Shown here piece by piece: positions 1 through 8,174 of a stretch of 38,527 bases of DNA. The translations under genes and the position numbers were made by a program. The stretch spans positions 1-38,527 of the forward strand of contig CAJTYS010000034.1 of NCBI GenBank assembly GCA_910583765.1. Direction: 5' to 3'. The stretch comes from an uncultured Eubacteriales bacterium (GTDB lineage Bacteria > Bacillota > Clostridia > Peptostreptococcales > Anaerovoracaceae). The notes beneath the pieces are model-generated. The model saw nothing but the letters and a program-made list of their open reading frames with translations, was not told the DNA's origin and searched no databases. Each line of letters opens with the position of its first letter. Position 1 is the first letter of the stretch.

Positions 1-47
1 CGTTTCATGACGCATTGGTGCCTTTCGCAGAAAGGCGGATAATAAAA

Positions 48-1376
48 ATGAAAAATCGAGGATGGGCGCTGTTGCCTTTTATTGTGTTTATTGTCCTTTT
101 CGCAGGAGTGGGCATCATCAGCGGAGACTTTTATGGGATGCCGGCACTGGTGGCTTTTGTGGCTGCCTTATTCGTGGGGCTGCTGCAAAATCGGGGACTT
201 ACCTTTGATGAAAAGCTTCACATCATTTCCAAGGGCGCGGGAGATGTGAACATCATCACCATGGTATTGATCTTCATCGTGGCCGGAGCTTTTTCCGGAG
301 TGGTGACAGCGGCTGGAGGCGTGGACAGCACAGTCAATTTCGGCCTGTCCATCATGCCGCCGAACCTGATGGTGGTGGGACTGTTTGTCATTGGCTGCTT
401 TATTTCCGTTTCCATGGGCACATCCATGGGGACCATCACGGCCCTTGCGCCTATTGCCCTGGGAGTCGCCCAGCAGACTGGATTTCCAGTGCCCGTGTGC
501 ATTGGCGCTGTAGTTTGCGGGGCCATGTTCGGAGACAATCTTTCCATGATTTCTGATACCACTATCGCGGCGGTCAGGACGCAAGGCTGCGAGATGAAGG
601 ACAAGTTCAAACAGAACTTTTTCATCGTGCTGCCGGCGGCCATCATCACCTTGGTGATTTTCTATATCCGTACTATGGACATGACGTACAAATCCAATGC
701 GGTTTACGACTATAATTTCGTGCAGGTCATCCCTTACTTAGTCGTCCTCATCGGAGCGCTGATCGGCTTCAATGTATTTTTAGTGCTGATTTCTGGGATC
801 GTTTTATCTATGATCGTTGGCGTGGCTTATGGGAAATTCACTGTGCTGGAAAGCTTCACTGCCATTGGAGACGGCATGGCGGGGCTTTTTGAGATTTCCA
901 TCATCTCCATCATCGTTGCCTGCATTGTTTCCCTGATCAAGGAAAACGGCGGCATTGACCTGATCATCGACACCATCAAAAAACGGACCAAGGGAAAGCG
1001 AGGCGCGGAGTTCGGCATTGCCATTTTGGTGCTGCTTGTAGATATTTGCACTGCCAATAACACAGTGGCCATTGTCATGGCTGGGCCAATCGCCAAACAG
1101 ATCGGCGATGAATTTGAAGTGCAGCCAAAGCGTGTGGCTTCCATCTTGGACATTTTTGCGTCCGTGGGCCAGGGCCTGATCCCCTATGGCGCGCAGCTTT
1201 TGACCGCGGCGGCACTAGTAGGACTGACCCCGCTGGACATTATCCCGAATCTGTACTATCCGATGCTCATGGCAGTCAGCGCCATTATCTTCATGCTGCT
1301 CAGGCCGCAGAAAAAGCTGTCAGCCCAGCAGACAGAAGAACAGGGCGGGGAACAAGAAGAGAAAAAAGAACAATAA
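48..1376 (+). CDS. NhaC-family Na+/H+ antiporter-like membrane protein
   Basis: A 442-residue polytopic membrane protein with about 11-12 hydrophobic segments. The conserved block around residues 120-190 (GTSMGTITALAPIA, then a GDNLSMISDTT motif) is the signature of the Na+/H+ antiporter NhaC domain family, which exchanges cations or coupled solutes across the cytoplasmic membrane. A second half-repeat (CTANNTVAIVMAGPIA, ASVGQGLIPYGAQ) is typical of the two-fold repeated fold. I chose ATG at 48 because AAAGGCGG lies about 8 bases upstream; an in-frame TTG at 15 has no ribosome site. The C-terminus is a charged Glu/Gln/Lys tail. It converges on the minus-strand methyltransferase with 9 bases between stops and no terminator in the gap. 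Some family members exchange organic acids or amino acids rather than sodium, so the substrate is not settled. Confidence 0.85.
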   Translation: MKNRGWALLPFIVFIVLFAGVGIISGDFYGMPALVAFVAALFVGLLQNRGLTFDEKLHIISKGAGDVNIITMVLIFIVAGAFSGVVTAAGGVDSTVNFGLSIMPPNLMVVGLFVIGCFISVSMGTSMGTITALAPIALGVAQQTGFPVPVCIGAVVCGAMFGDNLSMISDTTIAAVRTQGCEMKDKFKQNFFIVLPAAIITLVIFYIRTMDMTYKSNAVYDYNFVQVIPYLVVLIGALIGFNVFLVLISGIVLSMIVGVAYGKFTVLESFTAIGDGMAGLFEISIISIIVACIVSLIKENGGIDLIIDTIKKRTKGKRGAEFGIAILVLLVDICTANNTVAIVMAGPIAKQIGDEFEVQPKRVASILDIFASVGQGLIPYGAQLLTAAALVGLTPLDIIPNLYYPMLMAVSAIIFMLLRPQKKLSAQQTEEQGGEQEEKKEQ

Positions 1377-1385
1377 AGTTTGATA

Positions 1386-2519
1386 TCACAGTTCGTCAAT
1401 CGTAGGGTTCACTTGGTAGAATTCTTTCAAACGTTGATATTCCTGTTGGGCTCGGGGATTTTCCTCCCGGGCCTTTACTGCTTTGATCATGATGTTTTTT
1501 GACGTATGCTCCAGGCTGGTGAACTCGATCATGGCCACATCGTAGCCCCGGGCTTCCAGCTTTAGGCCCCGCAGTCCGTCTGTGAGCAGTTCTGTGAACC
1601 GATCTTTCAAAATGCCGTGCTTGTACATGGGCTGGTGCAGGTCGTTTTTGATCTGGCTGAACAATTCGTGCTGGCAGCAAGGGACAGATAGAATGACCTT
1701 GGTGTCCCACTTGACTGCGTTGATCAGGGCGTAGTCCGTAGCCGTGTCACAGGCATGAAGGGTCACTACCAGATCCGCATGGTCGCTGGTAAAGTCCGCG
1801 ATGTCGCCCATGAGGAAGGTGAGTGTCTCGTAGCCAAGATCAGCGGCTACTTGATTGCAGAAATCGATCACATCTTTTTTTAGATCCAGTCCAATGATTT
1901 CCACATCCAGTCCTAGCTTGGTTTTCAAATAGTGATAGAGGGCAAAGGTCAGGTACGCTTTGCCGCAGCCAAAATCAATGATCCGCAGAGTTCGATCTTT
2001 AGGCAGATAGGGCAGCGCGTCCTGAAGGATCTCCAGAAAGCGGTTGATTTGGCGGAACTTAGCGTAATGCTTTTTGAAAACCTTTCCTTTTGCGTCCATG
2101 ACCCCTAGGCGAATGAGAAAATCACAAGGCGTCCCATCAGGCACAATATAGTTCTTGGCCTGATCGTGGGAAAGGCTTTTTTGCTTTTGAGTGCCGGGTT
2201 TTCTGATGATTCGAGGTTTGTCCAGCTTAGGCGCCAGGATCTGCACATCTTCTTCTTCTGTGAAAATGTTGACTTGCTTGAAATCCCGCAGGATCAGCTC
2301 CATGGAAGTTTCTATGGCCTCAGAGCCTTTCATGTTTTCATGAAGGACTTTTTTCTCATACTGAAATTCCGCCTGGAACGCCTTTTGGCCTTGGAGCAGC
2401 ACAGGGCGCAGAGTGACTTTTCTGTAAGGCAGAGATTTCTTACGAGGACTGCTGAATATGATTTTTACAAGGACACGCTCTGAAACGCAGGTGTCCAGGA
2501 TTTCTCTGATCTGTTTCAT
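1386..2519 (-). CDS. Class I SAM-dependent methyltransferase (Methyltransf_32-like)
   Basis: A 377-residue soluble protein. Residues about 180-190 carry IIDFGCGKAYLTFALY, a glycine-rich motif I for S-adenosylmethionine binding, followed by an acidic residue after strand 2 (IIGLDLKK) and the motifs VVTLHACDTATDYAL and SVPCCQHEL. The HACD and PCCQHE motifs are typical of the Methyltransf_32 family (PF13679), whose bacterial members are mostly uncharacterised and may act on RNA or protein. The N-terminal ~150 residues resemble no domain I know and may bind the substrate. The start is ATG at 2519 on the minus strand. It is transcribed alone, converging on the NhaC-type gene. Enzyme class is fairly sure, target unknown. 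Confidence 0.8.
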   Translation of the reverse strand: MKQIREILDTCVSERVLVKIIFSSPRKKSLPYRKVTLRPVLLQGQKAFQAEFQYEKKVLHENMKGSEAIETSMELILRDFKQVNIFTEEEDVQILAPKLDKPRIIRKPGTQKQKSLSHDQAKNYIVPDGTPCDFLIRLGVMDAKGKVFKKHYAKFRQINRFLEILQDALPYLPKDRTLRIIDFGCGKAYLTFALYHYLKTKLGLDVEIIGLDLKKDVIDFCNQVAADLGYETLTFLMGDIADFTSDHADLVVTLHACDTATDYALINAVKWDTKVILSVPCCQHELFSQIKNDLHQPMYKHGILKDRFTELLTDGLRGLKLEARGYDVAMIEFTSLEHTSKNIMIKAVKAREENPRAQQEYQRLKEFYQVNPTIDEL

Positions 2520-2605
2520 GTCATACCTTTCTGATTTTCAGCTAAACTCGCGCATCGTGCGGCGGACTTGTTCGCATTTGACAATCCAACACCTGGCGAG
2601 ACGCA

Positions 2606-2645
2606 AAAAAGAAAAAAACGATGGGAGACACGCGCCATCGTTTTG
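2606..2645 (-). terminator. Rho-independent terminator of rpsT
   Basis: The arms AAAACGATGG (2615-2624) and CCATCGTTTT (2635-2644) form a 10-bp perfect stem with a 10-base loop. Read on the minus strand the stem is followed by a run of T residues (complement of the A tract at 2606-2618). It lies about 50 bases downstream of the rpsT stop codon. Confidence 0.9.
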
Positions 2646-2696
2646 TCTGCTCAAAGCAAGTGTATTGACTGATACACTGGTGGGGACGGGTGAGAC

Positions 2697-2969
2697 TTAC
2701 TGTGCGGCTTTCGCCTTGTTGAATCTCCTTGTTAATCTGGAAACCTTTCTGGATGCGGCGTTCTTGTGGATCGTGTTCTTGGCTGCGGCCTGCATCAGCT
2801 TTTTTTCAGCAAGATGCAGCTTTTCAGCAGCTGTGTCCATGTCGCCTGTTTCAATCGCAGTGTCAAAAGCCTTTAAAATTGTCTTTAAGTGACCTTTGAT
2901 TCTTCTGTTCCTTGCGGTTTTCCTGTCGATTACGCGGATTCTCTTTTTTGCGGATTTAATATTTGCCAT
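2697..2969 (-). CDS. rpsT: 30S ribosomal protein S20
   Basis: A 90-residue, Lys/Arg/Ala-rich helical protein starting MANIKSAKKRIRVIDRKTAR, the standard S20 N-terminus. Length equals the family norm (85-90). S20 binds 16S rRNA and helps 30S assembly. The gene diverges from gpr, as in many Clostridia where rpsT sits next to gpr. A GTGGGG-like ribosome site precedes the ATG. It has its own promoter (3014-3042) and terminator (2606-2645), so it is a single-gene unit. Confidence 0.98.
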   Translation of the reverse strand: MANIKSAKKRIRVIDRKTARNRRIKGHLKTILKAFDTAIETGDMDTAAEKLHLAEKKLMQAAAKNTIHKNAASRKVSRLTRRFNKAKAAQ

Positions 2970-3013
2970 TCAATTTACCCCACTTTCTATTTTTAGCTAA
3001 ATTCGCAAGTTCT

Positions 3014-3042
3014 AGTATATATGAATAAAACTGATTTTGCAA
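3014..3042 (-). promoter_or_regulatory. Sigma-A promoter for rpsT
   Basis: Read on the minus strand: -35 TTGCAA (3037-3042), a 17-base spacer, then -10 TATACT (3014-3019). The boxes match the vegetative consensus well, the spacing is ideal, and they lie about 45 bases upstream of the rpsT ATG. Confidence 0.75.
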
Positions 3043-3086
3043 GGGAAAATTAATAAAAGATCAAATTTTGAAAGGCGGAAAATCGG

Positions 3087-3974
3087 TTGAAATTCAGAAC
3101 AGACCTGGCGATTGAACGAAAAGAACTGCTGGATGAGGAGCGGGGCGCCGCGGCGGATGTGGAAGGGGTGGACATGGAAACCATCCATTATGATGAAGAT
3201 ATCACTTCCACCAGGATTCGGATTCTCAATGAAGCAGGAGAAAGACAGCTGGAAAAACCAAAGGGCAGCTATATCACCCTGGAAGTGGACGGCGTGCTGG
3301 AGGAAAAGGAAGGCATCAAGGAACGGGCTGGAAAAGCCCTGGCTGCGGAGCTGGCCCGATTGATCCCGTTTCACTATCACTTGAAAGCGCTGGTAGTGGG
3401 CCTGGGAAATGACAAAGTCACCCCAGACGCACTGGGCCCTTACACGGTCTCCAAAGTGAAGGTGACCCGGCATTTGTTCATTATCTATGAAGCAGATGGA
3501 GATGAGGAAATGGGATGCGTCAGCTGCTTTATCCCAGGTGTCACAGGCTCCACTGGCATGGAAACCGCAGAACTGATCAAAGGCGCGGTGGAGCTTTCTG
3601 ATCCAGAAGTGGTGATCGTCATTGATTCTCTGGCAGCCAGGAACATCGCAAGGGTCAGCACCACTATACAGATCAATGACACGGGCATTGATCCAGGCGG
3701 CGGCATGGGAAACGTGCGCACAGGCCTTTCTCAGGAGACCATTGGCAGAAGGGTAGTGGCCATTGGCGTGCCCACGGTCATTGATTCCCGAACTCTGATC
3801 AGGGAAGCGCTGGAAGAAAACAGCAAGGAAGCCCATGAGATCGAAGCGTATATCGAAGAAAAGGGACAGGACATGATCGTCACTTCCACGGATATCGATC
3901 AGATCATCAAAGATTTTTCCGACATAATTTCAAATGGAATAAATAAAACCCTCCATCCAGGCATATATTCGTAA
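3087..3974 (+). CDS. gpr: Germination protease GPR (peptidase A25)
   Basis: The endopeptidase that degrades small acid-soluble spore proteins when the spore germinates, releasing DNA and amino acids. It is made as a zymogen in the forespore. The 295-residue protein starts MKFRTDLAIERKE; the RTDLA-E segment resembles the SASP/zymogen cleavage site. Conserved VVGLGNDKVTPDALGP (D109 and D114 region) and VIVIDSLAAR carry the family's acidic residues. It is a little shorter than Bacillus GPR (about 370), as in other Clostridia. The start is TTG at 3087, chosen because AAAGGCGG (3071-3078) sits 8 bases upstream and no in-frame ATG precedes the conserved N-terminus. spoIIP follows after 22 bases. 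A sigma-G promoter was expected but I could not identify one. Confidence 0.95.
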   Translation: MKFRTDLAIERKELLDEERGAAADVEGVDMETIHYDEDITSTRIRILNEAGERQLEKPKGSYITLEVDGVLEEKEGIKERAGKALAAELARLIPFHYHLKALVVGLGNDKVTPDALGPYTVSKVKVTRHLFIIYEADGDEEMGCVSCFIPGVTGSTGMETAELIKGAVELSDPEVVIVIDSLAARNIARVSTTIQINDTGIDPGGGMGNVRTGLSQETIGRRVVAIGVPTVIDSRTLIREALEENSKEAHEIEAYIEEKGQDMIVTSTDIDQIIKDFSDIISNGINKTLHPGIYS

Positions 3975-3996
3975 GAGCAACCTATGGAGGATAAAA

Positions 3997-4899
3997 ATGA
4001 ACAAAAAGACATTGGCTGGCATATGCATCCTTTGCTTCGTAGTTTCCACGTACTTCTTTTGGCAGCGCCTGGGAGAGGGAAGACTGCCGGAGGTCAAAGT
4101 GGATGGCCGAGATTTTGGAAAGCTATGCGTTTCCCAGGTCTTTCCTGCCATCAGCCAGGGCGTGGAAAAAGAGGAAATGAAAGTCGCGGAAAACACTACA
4201 GAAGAAACAGCGCCTCAGGAGACCCAGCCTGTGAAGGAAACCACGGAGCCCAAAAGGGAAACAGAACCAACGAAAGCAAAGAAAAAAGCGGACAACAGCA
4301 AACCTTTGGTGATCATCTACCATACCCACAGCACAGAGTCCTATCAGCCTTTTGATGGAAGCAATTTCCACAGAGTCAAAGAAGAGGGGACCGTGAGGGA
4401 CGTAGGAAACAAAATGGTGAAAGAGCTGAACAAGCTGGGAATCGGCGTGGTCCACGACAAGACCATCCATGACAGACCTTCTTATAATGCGTCCTATACC
4501 CGTTCTCTAGAGACGGTCACGGCCCTGCAGAAAAAATATCCTACGGCAAAATACATCATTGACCTGCACCGAGATGCGGCCGCGTATGCGGGGAACGTGG
4601 GAAAGACCACGACTATCAATGGAGAGACTGTCGCGAAATTCAGCTTGGTGGTGGGCCAGGACAACGCGAATTTCAGCAAGCTCATGAGCCATGCCAAAAA
4701 AGTGAACGAAAAGGCAGAGGCCATGTATCCAGGATTCAAAGGCCGGATCATCAAGAAGGAATATCGCTACAACGAATACATAGCGGACAAGTGCCTGCTC
4801 CTGGAAATCGGGAACAATCAGAACAAGATCGAAGAAGTGCGGAAGACCGGCAAATATTTTGCCAGGGTTTTGGCTTCGGTCATTGAAGAAGAGAGGTAA
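3997..4899 (+). CDS. spoIIP: Stage II sporulation protein P (peptidoglycan hydrolase of engulfment)
   Basis: SpoIIP is an amidase/endopeptidase that, with SpoIID and SpoIIM, digests septal peptidoglycan during forespore engulfment. The 300-residue protein has one N-terminal membrane anchor (about residues 5-22), a low-complexity Glu/Thr/Lys linker (about 55-103) and a catalytic SpoIIP domain to the end. IIYHTHSTESY (H109, H111, E114) provides putative zinc ligands, and YIIDLHRDAA and LLLEIGNNQN are further conserved blocks. ATG at 3997 follows a GGAGG site. It is in an operon-like arrangement with gpr upstream and a small membrane protein and lepA downstream, the usual clostridial order. It is shorter than Bacillus SpoIIP (about 400) because the N-terminal region is reduced. 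Confidence 0.95.
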   Translation: MNKKTLAGICILCFVVSTYFFWQRLGEGRLPEVKVDGRDFGKLCVSQVFPAISQGVEKEEMKVAENTTEETAPQETQPVKETTEPKRETEPTKAKKKADNSKPLVIIYHTHSTESYQPFDGSNFHRVKEEGTVRDVGNKMVKELNKLGIGVVHDKTIHDRPSYNASYTRSLETVTALQKKYPTAKYIIDLHRDAAAYAGNVGKTTTINGETVAKFSLVVGQDNANFSKLMSHAKKVNEKAEAMYPGFKGRIIKKEYRYNEYIADKCLLLEIGNNQNKIEEVRKTGKYFARVLASVIEEER

Positions 4900-4906
4900 A
4901 TGCAGT

Positions 4907-5092
4907 TTGATAAAAAAATGGATCGCAGTATTTCTCATATTTTTTCTGGGGACCAGCGCCCTGATCACCGTGGACCATATCTGCGGTGAGCGGACAGGGA
5001 TGGGTGGAAAGGCAGGACTATCCTTTGCCAGAACCAAGGAAGGCGGCGTCACATTCTGTTTTTTTGGGTTAGAAGGTGGTGGAGACCTGTAA
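4907..5092 (+). CDS. Small single-pass membrane protein between spoIIP and lepA
   Basis: A 61-residue ORF with a TTG start at 4907 and GAGAGG ten bases upstream, beginning 7 bases after the spoIIP stop. Residues 2-22 are a basic start followed by one hydrophobic segment (IAVFLIFFLGTSALITV), then a short extracytoplasmic tail containing GLSFARTKEGGVTFCFFG. I cannot assign a function. I recall other Clostridia having tiny membrane proteins with a VTF..FG-like tail in this slot, but cannot verify it here. It might belong to the sporulation unit with spoIIP. The weak start codon and small size leave some doubt that it is translated. Confidence 0.5.
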   Translation: MIKKWIAVFLIFFLGTSALITVDHICGERTGMGGKAGLSFARTKEGGVTFCFFGLEGGGDL

Positions 5093-5130
5093 AAGACCTG
5101 CGAAGACAGGGTAAAGACTAAGAATAAGCC

Positions 5131-5159
5131 TTGAATTCACGCTGCATTTCAAGTAAAAT
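5131..5159 (+). promoter_or_regulatory. Probable sigma-A promoter for lepA-hemW-glpK
   Basis: TTGAAT (5131-5136), a 17-base spacer and TAAAAT (5154-5159), placed about 35 bases before the lepA ATG. The boxes fit the vegetative consensus. This would let lepA be expressed in growing cells independently of the sporulation genes upstream. Confidence 0.65.
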
Positions 5160-5194
5160 ATGAAACAGGAAATTTACAGCAAAGCGAGGAATTT

Positions 5195-7006
5195 ATGAAC
5201 GCATATCAGAAATATATCCGAAATTTCAGCATTATCGCCCACATTGATCACGGCAAGTCCACTTTGGCGGACCGGATCATCGAAAAGACCGGCCTGGTCT
5301 CCCAGCGGGAGATGAAGGAGCAGTTTCTGGACAACATGGAGCTGGAGCGGGAACGGGGAATCACCATCAAGCTTCAGACCACCCGCCTAGTATATAAGGC
5401 AAAGGATGGACAGGAATACATTTTCAATCTCATCGATACCCCGGGACATGTGGACTTTACATATGAAGTGTCCCGCAGCTTGGCGGCTTGTGAGGGTGCT
5501 GTCCTGGTGGTGGACGCCACACAGGGTGTGGAAGCCCAGACATTGGCCAATGTGTATCTGGCTTTGGATGAAGATCTGGAGATCCTTCCGACCTTGAACA
5601 AGATCGACCTGGCCAGCGCCCGCCCAGAGGAAGCAAAGGCAGAGATCGAAGACGTGATTGGCATTGACGCGCAGGAAGCGCCTCTGGTTTCTGCAAAAGA
5701 GGGGATCGGCATTGAAGATTTGCTGGAAGAGATCGTGAAAAAGATTCCAGCGCCTTCTGGAGATGAAGGCGCGAAGCTAAAAGCCCTGATCTTTGATTCT
5801 TATTATGACAATTACAAGGGCGTTGTCATTTACACCAGGATCTTTGACGGCAGGGTGCGGACCGGAGACATGATCCGCCTGATGAACACAGGGAAAAAGT
5901 ACGAAGTCACAGAAGTGGGCATCTATTCGCCGGGCCATGTGCCGCAAAAGGAACTGAAAGCAGGAGAAGTCGGCTATATCTGCGCCAGCATCAAGCAGGT
6001 GGCGGACGCCAGAGTGGGAGACACGATCACCCTGGCTGACGACCCTACGGAAGAACCGCTGCCAGGCTACAAGAAGGTCCAGCCCATGGTCTACTGCGGC
6101 ATCTATCCAGCTGAAGGAGAAAAGTACGAGAATGTCAAGGACGCCCTGGAAAAGCTTCAGGTCAATGACGCGGCTTTCCACTTTGAGCCGGAAACTTCTA
6201 CGGCTTTGGGCTTTGGCTTCCGCTGCGGTTTTTTAGGCCTGCTCCACATGGAGATCATCGTGGAGCGCTTGGAGCGGGAGTTTGATCTGGCTGTGATCAC
6301 CACGTCACCCAGCGTTATTTATAAAGTGGTGCTCACAAACGGCAAAGAAGAGATGGTGCAGAACCCATCGAACCTGCCGGATCCAGTGGAGATCGACCAC
6401 ATCGAAGAGCCGATCGTCAAAGCGGACATCATGATCCCTAAGGATTATGTGGGAAACATCATGGAAATCTGCCAAGAGCGTCGGGGCAAACTGATCCACA
6501 TGGAATACATCACCGAAACCAGGGTTCAGCTCCACTATGAAATGCCTCTCAACGAAGTGATTTACGATTTCTTTGACGCATTGAAATCCAAGACCAGGGG
6601 CTATGGGTCCCTGGATTACGAATTCCTGCGTTACGAGAAATCCACGGTGGTGAAAATGGATGTGCTGCTGAACAAAGAGCTGGTGGACGCGTTTTCCATG
6701 ATCGTCCATGAATCAAAGGCTTACAGCAGAGGCAGGTTCGTGTGCGAAAAGCTGAAGGAAGTCATCCCCATGCACCAGTTTGAAGTGCCCATCCAGGCGG
6801 CCATCGGTCAGAAGGTCATTGCCAGAGAAACGGTGCGGGCTTACCGCAAGGATGTCATCGCCAAATGTTACGGCGGCGACATTTCCCGAAAGAAAAAGCT
6901 GCTGGAAAAGCAAAAGGAAGGGAAAAAGCGGATGCGTCAATTTGGCAGGGTGGAGGTGCCGCAGGAGGCTTTCACTGCGGTGCTGAAATACGATGATAAT
7001 AAATAA
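5195..7006 (+). CDS. lepA: Elongation factor 4 (translational GTPase LepA)
   Basis: A 603-residue GTPase, the family's usual length. The N-terminal G domain has P-loop AHIDHGKST, the switch region RERGITIK, DTPGHVDF and NKIDL. The EF-G-like domains II, III and V and the LepA-specific C-terminal domain follow (GFRCGFLGLLHMEI, YRKDVIAKCYGGDISRKKKLLEKQ). LepA binds ribosomes and affects initiation and translocation under stress. A GCGAGG ribosome site precedes ATG 5195. Its last 14 bases overlap hemW, implying co-translation. Confidence 0.98.
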   Translation: MNAYQKYIRNFSIIAHIDHGKSTLADRIIEKTGLVSQREMKEQFLDNMELERERGITIKLQTTRLVYKAKDGQEYIFNLIDTPGHVDFTYEVSRSLAACEGAVLVVDATQGVEAQTLANVYLALDEDLEILPTLNKIDLASARPEEAKAEIEDVIGIDAQEAPLVSAKEGIGIEDLLEEIVKKIPAPSGDEGAKLKALIFDSYYDNYKGVVIYTRIFDGRVRTGDMIRLMNTGKKYEVTEVGIYSPGHVPQKELKAGEVGYICASIKQVADARVGDTITLADDPTEEPLPGYKKVQPMVYCGIYPAEGEKYENVKDALEKLQVNDAAFHFEPETSTALGFGFRCGFLGLLHMEIIVERLEREFDLAVITTSPSVIYKVVLTNGKEEMVQNPSNLPDPVEIDHIEEPIVKADIMIPKDYVGNIMEICQERRGKLIHMEYITETRVQLHYEMPLNEVIYDFFDALKSKTRGYGSLDYEFLRYEKSTVVKMDVLLNKELVDAFSMIVHESKAYSRGRFVCEKLKEVIPMHQFEVPIQAAIGQKVIARETVRAYRKDVIAKCYGGDISRKKKLLEKQKEGKKRMRQFGRVEVPQEAFTAVLKYDDNK

Positions 7007-8159
7007 AGAAAAAGGACAAGCCGGCCTTTACATCCATATTCCCTTTTGTCTGAAAAAGTGTGGGTACTGTGATTTTCTGTCCTTTGGCGGCTGCACAGAA
7101 GAACTCCAGCGCCAGTATGTCCAGGCCCTAGTAAAGGAACTGGGGTTTTACAAGGGGGAAGGCAGGACCATTGATACCATTTACATTGGCGGCGGCACGC
7201 CATCTCTGCTTCCGGCGGACTGTGTGGAAACCATCTTAGCTGCGGCTAGAGAGGCATTTATGGTGGCTGAAGATCCAGAGATTTCTCTGGAAGCCAATCC
7301 TAAGACCTTGACGGAGGGCAAGCTGAAGGCCTATGGCAAAGCTGGCATCAATCGGCTGAGTTTGGGAGTTCAATCCATGGACGACAGGCTGCTTGCCTTC
7401 ATGGGACGGGCCCATGACCGGGCGGACTTTCTGGAAAGTTGGCGCATGGTCAGGGAACAGGGGTTTTTCAATGTGAATGTGGACCTGATGTTCGGCATTC
7501 CAGGGCAGACGCAAGAAATGTGGGAGGACAGTTTGCGGCAAGTGCTGGAGCTGGGACCTGAGCATATTTCTTTTTACAGCCTGCAGCTGGAGGAGGGAAC
7601 GCCTTTCTGCCGCAAATACAAAGCAGGGGAAATGGATCTTCCGCCTGCAGAAGAAGATCGCCGCATGTACCATCAGGGGATCCGCATGCTGAAAGAAGCG
7701 GGTTACGACCATTATGAGATCTCCAACTGCGCAAGGCCTGGCTTTGCCAGCAGGCACAATTTGAAATACTGGAATTTTGAAGAATATTTGGCCGTGGGAC
7801 TGGGTGCTCATTCTTTTCGGTATGATCAGGGAAGGCAGCGCAATGTTTCCCGTTTGGAAACTTACATACAAAGGATCGGGCAGGGGCTGCTGCCTGTGGA
7901 CGCAGGGGCTTTTCAGGAAGAAAGCCGCAGGGACTATATGGGAGAATACGTGTTCACGGCGCTTCGCAAATCAGAAGGCCTAGACACGGCGGATTTTGAA
8001 AAGGTGTTTGGAGCATGCTTTTTTTCTGTGTACAAAGAGCAGATGGACGCAGTTTCCGCTTATGAACGGCAGGGGCTGCTGCGTGTGGAAGGAACCAGGA
8101 TCGCTCTTACGGAAAGGGGCATCGACTGCTCTAATGAAATCATGGCTGAATTTGTTTGA
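6993..8159 (+). CDS. hemW: Radical SAM protein HemW (heme chaperone / CPDH-like)
   Basis: A 388-residue radical SAM protein. GLYIHIPFCLKKCGYCDF supplies the CX3CX2C cluster ligands (C19, C23, C26), IYIGGGTPSLL is the SAM-binding GGE-like region, and the HemW C-terminal domain follows. HemW was long annotated as oxygen-independent coproporphyrinogen III oxidase; characterised members bind and deliver heme. Unlike HemN, the sequence goes straight into the radical SAM core with no N-terminal extension. It overlaps the lepA stop by 14 bases, the classical lepA-hemW pairing. The heat-shock genes (hrcA, grpE, dnaK) that usually follow in Firmicutes are absent here; glpK follows instead. Confidence 0.95.
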   Translation: MIINKEKGQAGLYIHIPFCLKKCGYCDFLSFGGCTEELQRQYVQALVKELGFYKGEGRTIDTIYIGGGTPSLLPADCVETILAAAREAFMVAEDPEISLEANPKTLTEGKLKAYGKAGINRLSLGVQSMDDRLLAFMGRAHDRADFLESWRMVREQGFFNVNVDLMFGIPGQTQEMWEDSLRQVLELGPEHISFYSLQLEEGTPFCRKYKAGEMDLPPAEEDRRMYHQGIRMLKEAGYDHYEISNCARPGFASRHNLKYWNFEEYLAVGLGAHSFRYDQGRQRNVSRLETYIQRIGQGLLPVDAGAFQEESRRDYMGEYVFTALRKSEGLDTADFEKVFGACFFSVYKEQMDAVSAYERQGLLRVEGTRIALTERGIDCSNEIMAEFV

Positions 8160-8174
8160 AAAGGAGGCGAGGAC

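Noticed and set aside
3087..3974. Minus-strand ORF 3012-3836 as a real gene
   Set aside because: It is antisense to gpr, whose protease motifs are clear, and its translation has no recognisable domain.
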